A stretch of DNA of 64,000 nucleotides from Phoronis australis (Eukaryota > Phoronida > Phoronidae). The DNA lies in NCBI GenBank assembly GCA_002633005.1, contig NMRA01000803.1, positions 5,408-69,407 on the forward strand. Direction: 5' to 3'. A program made the position numbers and the translations under genes. Numbering within the stretch: the first letter of the stretch is position 1; the number at the start of each line of letters is the position of its first letter. Shown here one piece after another: positions 47,818 to 61,900 of the stretch. Under the pieces are notes generated by a model, which saw only the letters and a program-made list of their open reading frames with translations, had not been told where the DNA came from and searched no databases.

Positions 47818-48637
47818 AGAATATGTTCAAGTCTTAGGACGGTTGTTGTTTATTTAAGTGTCTGGAAACATGAAAACAACTACCGGTATATACACTTTGT
47901 TTGGTTGGTTTAATCTGCATTCTGAGGCATAGGGGCTTCTTCTTGTGATCATAAATTAATTTGATATTTTGTTACCAAGGTACATCCATCTGAAAAGGCT
48001 CCACTGAACTAAATGTTCGCAACAGTTGACTCTGGTTTCATTTCGGAAGGTATTCTTTCACAGATCTGATAAATGCGACTCGTACAAGAGTATCCAAAAT
48101 TGAACTGAGGTCTATATTACCCATCACAAAACAAATAGTGTCTTGTGCCTTTAATGAAAATGAGGCAAAAATAACACTTTAATTCATGCACTTGGTCATT
48201 CAGACTAGTTGCATTTCAACTTCCTCGCTGTGGCAAAATCTCGTTCCTGAGGGATCTGACATATGCAAGTTGAAACTCATTTTGGACCGAATTAGATCTG
48301 GTTAGATAGTTTAACAAATTTACACAGCCATTTTGATTAAGCCTTGTGCAGCAATCAGGTTTACGTAATTCAAAATCGCCAACTTCAAACCAGAGTAAGT
48401 GAAGGTTGCAGCAATGATTCCAGCAGGATGGCCACTCAAACAACTTGTACAGCTTGATCCATAGCAAATCACTACAGTAAAAAATCTCTAAACATATATG
48501 CTATCAAGATGCTGTGTATGACTTTGACATTATTTGTTGGCATATGGTGCTATAAATTAAAATTCAAGTGAATGTAAACACTGTTAGTTTTACTCATCGG
48601 ACGTTACTCAACAATGTAGTCTAAGTATATTCATATG
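47818..48637. other. B3GALT6 3' flank
   Basis: Probably 3' untranslated region and intergenic sequence; no other feature was recognised. Confidence 0.5.
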
Positions 48638-48796
48638 CCGGGGCGGATCCAGGATTTTTTTAAAAGGGGGGTTGGATCAAGAACTTTTTAAAAAGGGGGT
48701 CCAAGTCAACAATTAGGTAAATTCTAAGTTTTATACACTGAAATCAAGGGAAAAGGAGGCAGTCTAGATCCCTTTGACCCCCTGGATCCACCTATG
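48638..48796. mobile_element. hAT-type MITE, best-preserved copy
   Basis: Ends are CCGGGGCGGATCCAGG and CCTGGATCCACCTATG. CATATG flanks both sides (48632-48637 and 48797-48802), a likely 6-bp or slightly longer target duplication. Non-coding. This copy defines the family seen also at 5.4, 15.3 and 27.7 kb. Confidence 0.75.
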
Positions 48797-49350
48797 CATA
48801 TGGGTTCAGCAACAAACAAGACCAAAGAAATTAGCAACATTTCAGGAGTGGTACATTTAGACATATACTGGATAACACATTCTCACTAGATCTCATTTTT
48901 TACTGAAACTTTGACAGACAAGTCTTCGTTCCAAATCAGAACAAATCCGAAAATTAATAATTATACGTTTTCTTCAAGTTGCACCAACCACAGAAACATG
49001 AGCACCGTTGCCGTCGCCCAGCATTCCATCTTATGGTTTCAAATATTGCAACAAAAATGTCCAAAAATATCTCACTGGCGCATTTTAATCCTGTAGCATT
49101 ATCAAAATGCTTTAAGAGTGCATCTGAGATACGCACTCACCAAGCTCCTTCAATATTTCAAGGTTCTGGTAGTGAGTTCATGTTTCGTACTGAAGCGTTA
49201 ACTGTTTTAGCAACGAGACATGCAGACATTTTGCAGATACTAAAGGTTCGCTGTTTAGCTGAAACGACAGCAACTTAATGAGTTGACACAACGCTAGATC
49301 CTCCTCGGTGTGTCACGTGCCCTAATGAACCACACACAATCGCACAACTC
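48797..49350. other. MRPL47 3' flank
   Basis: Intergenic sequence and probable MRPL47 3' untranslated region; nothing else was recognised. Confidence 0.45.
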
Positions 49351-52300
49351 TCATTGCTGTTCCTCATTTAAACCCCACTCCTCTTCCAGATGACTCGTGT
49401 CCGCATCAGGAAACCTCTCCTTCAACTTACGCAACTTATTCTTGAGATGAATTCGTCGCCTCCGTGCTTTCCTCAGTTTTTGTTCCTGCTGAAGAATCAA
49501 ATACTTTTCCGTCCATGGACCGAGCAGTCTCTTTTTCAAATGATATGTTCTCGACACATACTCGGGGAATGGATACTCCACCGTTCGTCGCGTCACACTC
49601 TCGCCCAGAATGTTCACGTCTTTTCTCATCTCAGGCTCTCCCGTGCGACCCGTTTCTAACACGTGAAATGCGCGATTCCTCTCAGCAACCACCTCCATTA
49701 AATTATCCATACTTTCTTCAACCTGTGGGGTGGGAAGCATGAATTTAAAGAAGTAGTATGCCCAAACAGAATAAAGTCAAACGTTACACATCTAGTAATA
49801 ACCAGAGGACAACTAATCCAGTGGTGGGACTCTGAACTGACGGTGGCACACGGATACTAGCCACGCTAATCATAACCTTGTAGTTATTTCGAACCTGGTA
49901 ACCAAGACTACCGCCATTACCTTGGTCTCTTTCTTTTCTCTGCAGGCACTTTGCGGTTTATGAGGGAATTTCTCTAAATTGTCAAAACACTAAATTTTCA
50001 AAAGGATGTGAAGTAAGATGTTGCAATAAACTGACTCTAAATTTTATTAAATTTAACCACAGATCATACACAACAGATTCGCAGGTCCGACATTATCATA
50101 TGGAATTCCCAGAAGAGGTGTCACTTTCCAGTTATTGAGCAGATGTAAAACCATGACTCTCACCAGACATCACTAGTGAATAATGACTTCGCGATCAATG
50201 GTGTTGGCTATGGCTTATGCATATGATCACAGATTTTGTCCACTGAGAATACAGAGTTGGCAGTACAAGTACTTTAGTCTATGATTTAACCAACAACTCA
50301 GGGCTTGGAATGACTAATGATAAAAAAAGAAAATTTTCCATGTGATGTATCGTTTCACAAATAAATAGGCTTGGGTGATAGAAAAATTTTTGTGCGGAAA
50401 AATTTAAGTGGACTAGACGTTTTTGCATGAATAAAATTAAGTCAAAATAATGATAAAAAGACAAAAAGAAAGTAAACTGAAAATCAAATACGAGGAAATT
50501 GAAATCAAAAAAGAGGAAATCTTCTTAAAAGAGGAAAATTCCAAGACCTGATTACAAAATGGCATACACAACATATTTTCAGTGAATACAACCTTTCCTA
50601 TCTCGTCCTGATGTGTCCACAATAATAGGAATTGTCGCCAACAGAAGGTCTATGATAAAAGGGTCAGTTAAGAGGCCTACCTTTTCCAACCTTTCAGGAT
50701 TGGGAAAGAGTTCCAACTGCCGTTTATATTCCTGTTGCATCGTTAACAGCATATTCATCTCTTTCAGTAAAACATACCTGTAATTAACCACTGATTAAAT
50801 GTACATGAATCGATATCAGATAAAAATGTCCACCACCACTAGCCTACATGTAGTTGCACTAGGTGTTCCTTTTTGCAGGACTGGTATGAATCATTGCCAA
50901 AGTTGGCTACTACTTCTGTGGCGGACTTACTCACAGTGAGCAAACAATCGATCTATAACACTTTTCAGGGACACCTCTTGACAATATCACTGACGGAATT
51001 GTCTTGTCCATTCCAAAGTGCTAAGTTATCTCTTCTTTAAAACTGTGTCATGTAAATAGTATAAAGGCTTTCGTTTTTCTTTCATAATTAAAATATGACT
51101 TGTGTTAAGCAGAATACGTAATGTGAATTCATCATTTCATCACATTCGTGTGAACCAGAGAATTAACCATCACGTTATCAGCAATGAAATGTGCAGTACC
51201 GACAGTTCCCAGTGGGGAACATTGGCCGATCTTCACACCGATATGCTTTCTAGAGTCTGCAAGAAATCGCTCGATAGCGGTATTTGGTATTTGCAGGTTT
51301 TCATAGATGTAATTCTAAAACAAAACAGTGTTGCTCAAAATAGTTGTGCCACACCTGAACTTGGGGTCTAATCTTTGTTCTCAAAATGAAACTCAAACAA
51401 TATTTTTGATCCATTCTGTTCTATTATTGGGAGAACTGAGGTATTCAATTATTCAGTGCTAGTTAGAGTACATTCTGGTTTAGATGGACTGCTGCCTATA
51501 TCTAGTTTGCATTTGGATGAACCCTAAGTTTAAGCTAAAAACCTGAGTTCTGGTGTAAAAACTTTAATTTCTAGTTCGGATTCAAACTTTTACCTTAAAT
51601 GCTGGTGTCATTAAAAGCAAACTAGGGTTAGACAGCCCGATTTCGAATACAAAGATTATGCCCTGGGCCCTTGATAAGGGGGAGTACGGAATTTAAAATC
51701 CACACCTTATTACTGTCAAATGCATGTTATATGTTATTCGTTCACAGGCGATGACTTCCTGTGAAAAATGAGGAATGATGCAAAAACTACAAACCAGTTG
51801 GTTCCTTCTCAGTGGTTTTAGTGCCCTTCTCTTCTACGGACATAACATCACTTGAAAGTTTTGTGGTAACAGGGACAGGAAAGGCCTGGGCAACCTTTAG
51901 TCCATTAGTTTTACAAAACGAGCCTGTTCTAACACAAGTCAAAGCTGATTTCAAAGCTTTAACTTCCCGAATCAGTAAATGTGGTTTGTTTCCATTGTAA
52001 AAATGATGAAAAAAATCATACTTTTAGTCTGTGGTGCGGTCCAAAACGGCAGCTATATACAATCATTATCACACTGCCTTGTACATTTTTGGCTCAGAAT
52101 CGTTCACAGACTGTGCTATCTGATTTTACATCAGCAACCAAGCTCGCTTATGGCTTCAATAACACACGCTTTGTTTAATTAGCTACAGTTCCAGCTAATT
52201 TTAGTGTCTCCAATGGTAAATGGTTTCAGATCCCCCTTCATTATGGATGAGACTGGGAATTTTTTGAAGGATGGTCGCATAGAGACTTTCAGCTCAACAC

Positions 52301-55300
52301 CAAAAGAGACACTCTGTGAATCTCACATTGTAATATGGCTAACAAATTAACGTGACAAACTTCATAAAGATTCCAGGAAAGTCTCACCATAATTTGTGAA
52401 GGTCACTATTACTTTTGATACGCAACTCTTCCTTCTTCCAAGGACGGCCTGAAAGACAATAAATACATAATTATTAGGTTACTCTATTTAGATCAAAGTG
52501 AATCTTAAAATCTGAACCAATGATCGTGAAAACTTAACAATCTTACTCTCCTTCCTTCGTTTTACTTTGCAACCTTCCCAGGTTGTAGAATAACCAGGTA
52601 CACAGTGTCAGAATAAATATTGATTAAGTAATTAGTAAGAATAGATCCATTTTAAGTTGCCCAAAATTTGTGCATATGTACTTTTAAATCATGGGGTCAG
52701 ACTTGTTGACATGTATTTTAACGTCAAAATCTATTTTTAGATGGTGTTTACAACTTTGGGTTCTGGGGTCAAAGTACTTTAGAGATTCTAGAATATTCTG
52801 AGAACAAATTGTAACAGCCAATAATACGAGTGGATATGATCATGTGGTTTTTATTAGCCAATCACTAAATAAGTAGAATGTTATATTATGGGCTGAAATC
52901 AGCAAGATAATTAGATGCGCTAAAGTAGTTGAAGCATAAAGACTTGCTACAGTGTACAGAAGCAGTTGTACGACAGAGCCATCTCGTGGAAGATTCTAGA
53001 AAGGATCTTGGCAAGGGCAAGGGTTAACGAACCGGAAGTTAACTAAGAGCTTGTCACTTGCATTGTGGGTAGTAAGATACTACCTGAAGTGTTGCGTCAT
53101 CAGCCAGAGACTGTGACCAGCAAGAAGAGTCGCGGGTAGAAGAAATTGCCTGCAAGTGTTGCATCACCAGAGACGGTGACCAGCAAGTACACTGTCGCTA
53201 TACAGTGTGTGTAGTTCGAAGATTCACCAACAGGACAGACATCCAACAAGTGGAGAGTCCTAGCTTGGATAGCAGATAAGACATTTGATCGTTTGGTTGT
53301 TTGATTAAAGTAATCTTTAAAGAGGGCGCTAGCGTAGTTTCTCTTTGTAGTTGATTACTTAATTAACAATAGGTTTCATTTGTCTAATTAGGGGTTATCA
53401 TATAATAAAATAATTACTGGATTTGATTATTCACTCTCCATCTACGCACAACTTCAAAGCATAGCTACCTTTTAAACAAACCCACACAGACAATCGTCTG
53501 ACACACAGTAACACACGAATAAATTATCAAAAAATATTTTAGAAAAATGTTTTCATGCACAGGCAATGTAATGGCCCAACATTCTCATGAGATTGATTAT
53601 TCGTCATTATACATTTGGCCAAGTCATAGGTTATAACTAAGTGCCCTTTTCTTGGCAATTTTGCGTAAATCTGGTCTAACTTTTGGACATTACCACACTT
53701 AATAGTATCTTCACTCCATAGCGTTTTGTCCTCAAAGAATTCCATCAGGTCTTGATTACAGCATGAGGTGTGAAAATTACATGACGATGGGGCAGAGGCA
53801 GCAATCCAGGTCCTTGAACTGAAACGACAACCACACTAATCAGGCAGCAATCCAGGTCCTTGAACTGAAATGACAACCACAGTAATCAGAGGCAGCAATC
53901 CAGGTCCTTGAACTGAAACGACAACCACAGTAATGAGACACAGCAATCCATCAGTGAATTTGTTAGTCATTGGAACATGTGGGATAGTGGAAATTTGTAA
54001 CACAGCCCTGCCATCTATTAGACAAGTGAGAAATTTCCATCACTGCAAGCTTCTTTATTTCTTAAAGGCCAAAGCAGGAAGACCTCCACAAAACCTTAAA
54101 GTCTCGATAATCTGAAAATAAGAAGCAAAAATGGCCTTGTGAGATAAAAACTTCAAGATCAAGAGAGTGCAACAGAACTTATTGACTACTCGATAAAGTT
54201 AGAAGACCTTTTGGGAGAACAAGGTGTATACCTCAAACATTCCTGTTGACGCTCATGCTCATGTAAGTGCCTACCCCTGCTTCTGAAAACTTAGATCAAA
54301 CGCCCACTGCTCAAGCCAACGCCCGCTAAATAAATTTTAAAAACAGGAAGACAAATGCAGAAACCGAATCAAATTCGAGTCGTAGTATACGGTAGTTTTC
54401 AGTCATAGCAGGGGACATTACATTCTATTGGCATCTTTTGTGGTGCATTAAAATAGCCAAGTAGTCGAAATTGACATTTACGAAGACTGCAGATAGCTAC
54501 AGATTCATTCTAAGCTACAATTTTATGTTTCAAAAGAATTTGTCTTTTTCCATTGCTTAAAGTGCAAAACTCCAACTTTGTTTACCTCTGAAGATGACGT
54601 GACATTAGAGACATATATGATGGATTAACAAGTCATTTCATGGCTGACCTATTTTTCCATGTATTGCACGTATTCGACACTAAAGAACCAAAGTTAACTG
54701 TTTGGTAATGGAAATCCACTTGAAGTCCAAGTATCGACTGGTTTAATTTACGTAAAATTACTTATTGAAAACATAAACAACATGAGTGACAACATTTCCT
54801 TGCTCGTTCCAGCGCATCGATCTGTAATCCGGCAAGGCTGTTACACCCCAAACGGATGCCTGCACCAAACTGATTTGGTACACTTTAATTTGGTGCAGCT
54901 TGGTGAGCCAAATTGATGCCTGTGCCAAACTGACGCTAACTGTAAGTTCCCAAATTACTGCCAGTGGTTTATGTTTTCTTAACAGTTATCAGAACGGAAA
55001 TTGATGACAACGAGTGGTGCGTAATAGTTTCCCAGGATACTTACCCCATGTGATTAATCCATATGACTTCGATACACGATCACTCAATGTCGTCAGGTTC
55101 GATTTTGATAACCATTAAAAACCCATAAACCACTGCCAGTAATTTGCAACTCACGGTAGCTTCAGTTTGGCACAGGCATCAGTTTGGGATGCAACAGCGG
55201 CACACAAGGCCTGGTGGGAGTTTATTGACAGGGCTCTACATCAAAAATTGCCGAAAAGAAAAATGTTCCACAGACACTAGAATCTGTCTACCATCAACAT

Positions 55301-55734
55301 TGCAACCTCTGGCTCTGGCGCTGCATCACAAAATGTTAGTAACACTTAACCGTGGCGAAAACCCAGTGTTTTCTAAATCTCGACTGGAATTACAAAATCC
55401 ATTTGATACGTTCAAAATATGTATTCCGAGTTCAAGCATACGCTATCTTGAGATTCAGCACGACTCCAAGTCTCCAAGTTCACGCAAGTCAATTACTGAC
55501 TAAGCCTAACTCCCTCAGCCTACGCCGGGAAAACAGGTAAAAACTGAGACGGATAAGACGATAAAAATAATTGTGAAATAAAACACCTTCAGTGGATTGC
55601 TTCAGTGCAATGATATATGTGTAAAAACCATACCAAGACAAGGGACGGAGTGTCATTGCGCTGAATTTCTTAACCACTGACGGCAACATATTTCTTAAAA
55701 ATCCAGAGAATTTCGAAGACATGGAGGCTGCCAT
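49351..55734 (-). CDS. MRPL47: Mitochondrial large-subunit ribosomal protein uL29m
   Basis: Five exons join in phase: 55734-55634, 53818-53694, 52448-52388, 50777-50681 and 49722-49351, giving 251 residues (human 250). The protein is the uL29 subunit of the mitochondrial ribosome. The N-terminus ([20 protein letters not shown]) is basic and lacks acidic residues, as expected of a mitochondrial targeting peptide. The diagnostic core is [12 protein letters not shown], then [13 protein letters not shown], then [20 protein letters not shown] and [15 protein letters not shown], matching the human protein block by block. The tail is a basic helix. All donors and acceptors are GT-AG. The exon 2 acceptor sits in a tandem repeat (53797-53940) so that two extra copies of it lie upstream. 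The gene is head to head with PHB2. Confidence 0.95.
50299..50550. mobile_element. hAT-like MITE, CAGGGCTTGGAAT family, short diverged copy
   Basis: It starts CAGGGCTTGGAATGAC and ends TTCCAAGACCTG. At 252 bp it is about half the length of the other two copies. Flanking 6-mers do not match, so no target duplication is visible. It lies in the last MRPL47 intron. Confidence 0.65.
53797..53950. repeat. Tandem repeat of the MRPL47 exon 2 acceptor
   Basis: Units of about 46-48 bp starting at 53797, 53843 and 53891, with a partial fourth near 53940, contain GGCAGCAATCCAGGTCCTTG. On the minus strand each full unit holds the pyrimidine tract, the CAG and the first bases of exon 2. Only the most downstream unit (acceptor at 53819-53821) keeps the MRPL47 frame. 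Confidence 0.92.
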
Positions 55735-55979
55735 TTTCTCTTATTTAGGTCACGAGAAGTTGCGAGAAAAGTATAATTTAAATGCTCGAATTGTTATAAA
55801 TTAATGTAAAAAATCGATTCTGCATAAACACAGCATCTTTTTTACATGTAAATGTGTTTCTTGAATGCAATAGTTCCAAGAATCATTAGCATATTTTATT
55901 CATAAATGTTTTTTGGAGCACAAGCTTTGAGGCTATTAAAGGAGATTTCATTTCACATGTGTTCAGCCATATTTCGAAC
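55735..55979. promoter_or_regulatory. Shared MRPL47/PHB2 bidirectional promoter region
   Basis: The start codons of MRPL47 (minus) and PHB2 (plus) are 245 bp apart, head to head, so the start sites and core promoters of both must lie here or overlap. No TATA box is evident at a suitable distance. Both genes encode mitochondrial proteins, so shared control is plausible. Confidence 0.75.
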
Positions 55980-58900
55980 ATGGACGGTAAAAAGATTCAA
56001 GATTTAGCTGGCCGTGTGGCTAAAGGTGGAAAGGGTGCAGGAGCCGGAGTTGGTTTTCTGGCTGCAGCGGCCGGTATTGGCTATGGGATTATGCAGTCAA
56101 TGTACACAGGTAAAGTTACGTGACCGTTGTCACCGGCTCGGATTTTGTTAGAAATCCAGGTCCAGGACGATTTCATTTTGCTTTGCGTCATTTTGCATGA
56201 AACTGAATTGCATAAGCCATCAATTTCGGTTTTTAAAAAGGTTCAACTTTTGGTAACTGCTAAGCGATTGAGTAAAGATTTTATTATTGTTTCGTGAGTG
56301 GGCCACCACCTTTACCTAGTTGGTCAACTAAGTCCAACACCAAGGCAGGGCAAGGCTGCTTCATTTTTGATTTTTTCCAACCACATGCGTCCTTAGGCCT
56401 AGCTTCTTATCGTCCCCTAGGCAATGATCATCGCCTCTGTTGGCCTGAACCAGAGGCGATGCAGAGGCTATAGGCGCTCTGTACGCTGGAAGCTTTTCGG
56501 CGAATTATGCCTTGCACCGACTAATCACTAAACCATCAAAGCCACGTTGTTATAAATACCTTTTGCCGCTTGCGCATAGAGGAACACCTTAGGAGGTTGT
56601 CGATGTGTTTAATTCCTTCCAACTCGAACAAATACTCCCGTTATGAAACTATTTCTTCGAGCAGTCCCTATTTCAGTTCCCAAAATCGTGAAATCAACAT
56701 TTTCATTTTTTTAACCAGGCCGAAGGTCAGAAGTTGCGTACCTTTGAAAGCTGAAGTTCCCGCCCTTCACGTACGTGCTGCCGGGAACCAGCCGTGCATT
56801 TGCCGTGTTGTTAAACATTAAAATTTCAAATATGTGCACAAAGACTATTAAATGTCATATCAACAGCATTTATTTTTATCAAATACAAACAATAATTCAT
56901 TGAAATACAATCAGTTTCAAGTAACGCCAATTAAAGACAAGTATAAGTGGTGGCATTTTTGAAACGAACATTTGACTGACAAGACCGCAATGGCTCACCT
57001 TTGGCCTATTTAAAGATTGAGGTCATGAAGTCATATCACCTAGCGAGCGCGGTAAAAATTGGAGCGTGCGCAGTATAAAAATGGTGAGTTCACGATTTTG
57101 GGAACTGAAATAGGGACTGCTCGAAGAAAAAGTTTGATAATGGGAGTATTTGTTCGAGTTGGAAGGAATTAAACACATCGACAACCTCCTCAGGTGTTCC
57201 TCTATGCGCAAAAGGTATTTATAACAACGTGACTTTGATGGTTTAGTCGGTGCGAGGCATAATTCGCCGAAAAGCTTCCGGCGTACAGAGCGCCTATAGC
57301 CTCTGCATCGCCTCTGGTTCGGGCCAACAGAGGCGATGGTCATTGCCTAATCGTCCCCAAGACAGTGTATATAGGAGCTTCATATGCCGGAAGAATTTTG
57401 ACGAATTATGCCTCACACTGATTAAAACATCAAAGTCACGTTGTTATAAATATAAGAACCATTTGTGCATAGAGGGACACCTTAACTTTAAGCTCATGAG
57501 GCCGTCGATGTCTTTATTTCCTTCCAATCCAGCTCCAGCAAATTCCCTTAATCAAACTTTTTTTAGCAGTCTGTCCTTCAAGTGCCTAAATCAGCAGCTG
57601 GTAATTAAATACACTGATGGCCTCCTAAGCCAAGGTGCCCCTTTCTGCGCCGAAGTATCTATAATGTTTCAAAGAGGCCTAGAATGCGTTTTTAATCGGA
57701 CTAAATTACAATATTGAAAGTGGTTCCCTGCCACTGAAACAGAATTCAACCTGCTCACGGGGTATTTTTAGGTTTGTTCGTAAAGATTTTTAATTTCTGT
57801 TCATGTAAAATCATTTTCTTATAGTTTTAAATTTCAAAAAACGGTGTTGAACTGCTCAACATTTCATCAATTTTCTCCCACAAGGCAAAGCAGATAGATG
57901 TAGCAAATTTCCCTTATGTGGAAAATGTGTGACCTTTGACCTCAAGTGACTTCAAGCAACTCACTGTGAGTGCATGCACAAATTTATCATAAAGGGACCT
58001 TTATACGTATTTCAAAAATCATGAATTTTGTGATTTTTTCTGGAAATTCCCTCCTGGTGGAAAGTGAATTCTGTACTAGACGTTGCAAGATGGTACTTTT
58101 GTCAGGAATTTAAAAGATATTTTTGACGAGCTTTCACGTTTCATGCCTATTTAATCAGTGCAACTCGTAATTCACACAAAAGCTTTTGGCACCTATAGGT
58201 GCTTCACCATCCTGAAGTCTAGTCGAGACGATTGCAAGTGCTGTCTACCCTCAATATAGACAGTGCCACCAGTGATGCTCTCATAGGGCCATCGTACGTC
58301 AGAAGCTTTTCACCGAATTATGCCTCACACTGATTAAACTGTCAAAGTTATGTTGCTGTAAGTAGATTTTGTGTGGAACACATTAGGAGGTCGTTGATGT
58401 CTTTAGAGCAAAAGGTACTTATAGCAACATGACTTTGATGGTGTAATCAGTATGAGCCATAATTTGCCAAAAAGCTTCCGGTGTATGAAGGTCCTATGGG
58501 AGCATCACCATCTCTACTCCTGACGAGAGACGGTGGCACTTTCTAACCTCCAACTAGACTAGACTATTCCACTGTCTCAACCGGCTGCAGTAGAGACGGT
58601 AGTCATCCCATAGGCCCTCCATACTCTGTAAGCTTTTCGGTGAATTATGCTTCCGCGATGTAATGTTTCAATATGTACTTTTTGCACGTAGAGGGACACC
58701 CTAGGAGGCCTTTGGTGTCTTTAGCTCTTCCCAACTCAAACAAATAGTCCCACAATTAAATAGTCCTTTTGTTTAGTTGCCCAAATCGGTAACTGGCCAT
58801 TTTTACACTGCTCGTGCCAGGGGATATGACGACCATACATCACATCAGTGGCTTTTCTTCTTCAATCTAATGTGAAGTTGCTGGTCCAATAACTGAATTG

Positions 58901-61900
58901 GTTACGAGGATAGTTTTTTCTTTGCAGTTGAGGGCGGTCATAGAGCCATAATATTTAGCAGAATAGGTGGTGTGCAGAACTACATTCTGAGAGAAGGGCT
59001 CCATTTCAGGTAATAAAGCAGGAACATGTGGGTTAACTTTGATCAGTGTTGTCGAGTATTTTGCATAGAAACAATGCAGATTAAATAATTTGTACATTCA
59101 TAATTTGCTTGCAGTTTGAATTATTTACAAGAGCATGCGTTTATCTAGTTTGTTTTAGTCCAGTAGTTAAGTTAACACCTACAGTTTCAAAATAAGTTTC
59201 TGTTCGTTGTTAAATATTGTTCTTCCTGCGTTACTTGCATGTCAATGAGAAATAAAAGGTTGTAAATTACATTTGAATTTGTCGGCACTTAATAATAGTT
59301 AGAATAAAGGCTGCTGTCCCTTTTCATGCACTGAATAAAATCCCATTTTGTTTCATCCATGTGTGCACAGATACGGTGCTTCGAATCCATAATGGGATCG
59401 AGTTATTTATTGTCAATCCTATTTTCTGTTATTAAAGTTATAAGCATTTCATTGAATGGTTTCAGAATACCATGGTTTCAATACCCCATTATTTATGACA
59501 TTCGTGCAAAACCGCGGAGGATAAGTTCACCAACTGGAAGTAAAGGTAATTCATTGTGTTGTACTTCTTACAGTGAAGTTTGGGTGATAGCTCTTGCCGC
59601 GGTGGTATTTTGAGAACCTGTTTGATGCTTGTTACTTAGTAGAGAAAACTGGTTCTCAAAACGTGGGTCGTCTTTAAGTGATTATTTCCGTAGTTTGTCT
59701 TGTCCCTAGTTAAGGAGCACAACCAATCACAGGGTCAACAATCCCCTATTGTGTTTAGTGTGAAAAGTTGTCAGATTTCTGCTCACTGAAACTGCGAGTT
59801 ATTATGGAGTAAAGATTAAGAGGGCCCTGCATTTGTTGTGGCTATAGCAATTAGGCACATGACTATTCTGTGGCGTTATTAAAGTTTTCTGTGAGACATC
59901 AAACTTACGTAAAAATAGCACAAGTTTGTACAAGACCCTTGGTGCTAGTGTGATTTGTGTACCATCCTTATGTGGCCATTGCTTTACATGAAGAACTCTC
60001 TTGTGACTGCTCTGTTTCAGATTTACAGATGGTCAACATATCCCTCCGCGTTTTGTCGCGACCAGACCAAGTGAAACTCCCTCAGATGTTCCGACAGTTA
60101 GGTACAGACTACGACGAGCGAGTGCTGCCTTCTATTGTCAATGAAGTGAGTTCAGAATTGAAAGATGGAAAATTTTCGAACTTGATGTTCTCCACTTCAG
60201 AGAAAACTCAACAATTTAAGACACATCAGGGCAGATGTGATATTTCATAAAGAATAAGTAATGTTTTATCAATTTCAAGTTTTATGTCGTAGCTGCGCTC
60301 AGACAATGTGTGCGTAAACAACAAAAATGAAAAAGGGCAATTCTAGCAATTGCTTTTGTTCAAAATTGATGAGATTTTACCAAACAGAAAATTCAAATTT
60401 GGTTAGAATTGATAAATTTATGCTCTTTTTTTAGTGGCCACATTACATATAGGCCCCTTATACTGGGTCGTTGAGATGTGATATCGGAATGTGTGTTGAA
60501 TTTGTGCCAAAGTTCAGTGTATGGCACCATATGCTGAACAAATGGGGAATCTTGCCTCACTGCTTTTCAAGCTTGTTACAAGCTTGCTAAACCCATCACA
60601 TCTCTATTTAAGCTTGTTGCCACGACAAGTGAAAGGGTGATATGAGATATGGCAAATACTGTTGAGATTGTTGAGCAGTGAAGCATTTGCCGTCATGCTA
60701 TTTCTGCGACCATTCCTTGGTCCTGCTAATGCAAATGTTTTCACATCACAGGTTTTAAAAAGCGTCGTTGCCAAGTTCAACGCATCGCAACTCATCACCC
60801 AGCGTCAACAAGTCAGTCTTCTGATTGGCCGTCAGCTGACTGAGAGGGCGCTCGACTTTAACATCATTGTCGATGACGTGTCCATCACCGAGCTCAGCTT
60901 TGGCAAGGAGTACACAGCGGCTGTGGAGGCTAAACAGGTACCAGTACACTCCAAACGTTGTCGGACAAAATGATGTGTCTCCTCATAACGGCTAATTCTG
61001 CTTAGCATTGGAACGATTGGTAAAATACAAGTACACAGGGCTTGGAATGACCAATGACAAAAAACGCGGAAACTTTTACGGCCCAAATCATGCGCGCTAC
61101 CCAGCCTTGAAATGGTCGATGTGAACCTTTCCCCGACAAAAATCGGGAGGACTAAAAAAAAAACGTTACCACCATCAGTAGCATGCGTCTGCGTCCTTTT
61201 AGCTCGTCCGTCCACTCCCAACCCACACATTTTTGGCTGCAGAGCCATAGTATTTGTCGCCGCGGTTTACAATAACACGAGTCCCCATTGAAAATCCCAT
61301 CACGCTATCCCAGATGCCCCGGCAATGTTGACAATTTACGTTCCTCCGAAACATAAAGAGCAACTTCGAGGTGAACGTCGTCTGCAACGCCGCGGTAAGA
61401 AAGGAATTTGCCGCGGAAATTTTATATCAAATCCCGATTTTTTTTACACGGAAATATAATAAAATGCGCGGACAGAACATTTGAAAAAAACGGAAATCCG
61501 CGTTTCCGCAGAAAATTCAAAGCCCTGAGTACAGCCCCAGAAATCGCTTTCGCATTATATCCAGGTTCTCATTTACTCTCATGCATACATTCACTAGTAA
61601 GACGGAGCTCAGAAGAGTAGGAGACACCTTTATGCAATGCTTGAGTGTTGGCCAGTAAAGCCGAGACTGTAAGCCGGGTCTCCTAAGCTAGAGTCTGAAG
61701 CTCAAACCCCTAAGCCATACTGGTCGTATATAATGTTCCAGTTTAAAGTTGCATTTGATCTCAGATGGCATTAAGACAAGTGTGTAGCTTTAATATATTC
61801 TCATACCAAAATCGTTTCTCAAAATTAACCCTCTTTTCTCACTATCTCGACAACAGGTGGCGCAGCAGGAGGCCCAGCGAGCACAGTTCATTGTGGAGAA

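Noticed and set aside
52811-53515. Solo LTR (TG...CA ends, internal short repeats near 53090-53190)
   Set aside because: No matching target duplication and no primer-binding or polypurine signal was seen.
56570-57343. Similar 83- and 106-codon frames on opposite strands
   Set aside because: They are the two arms of the foldback element.
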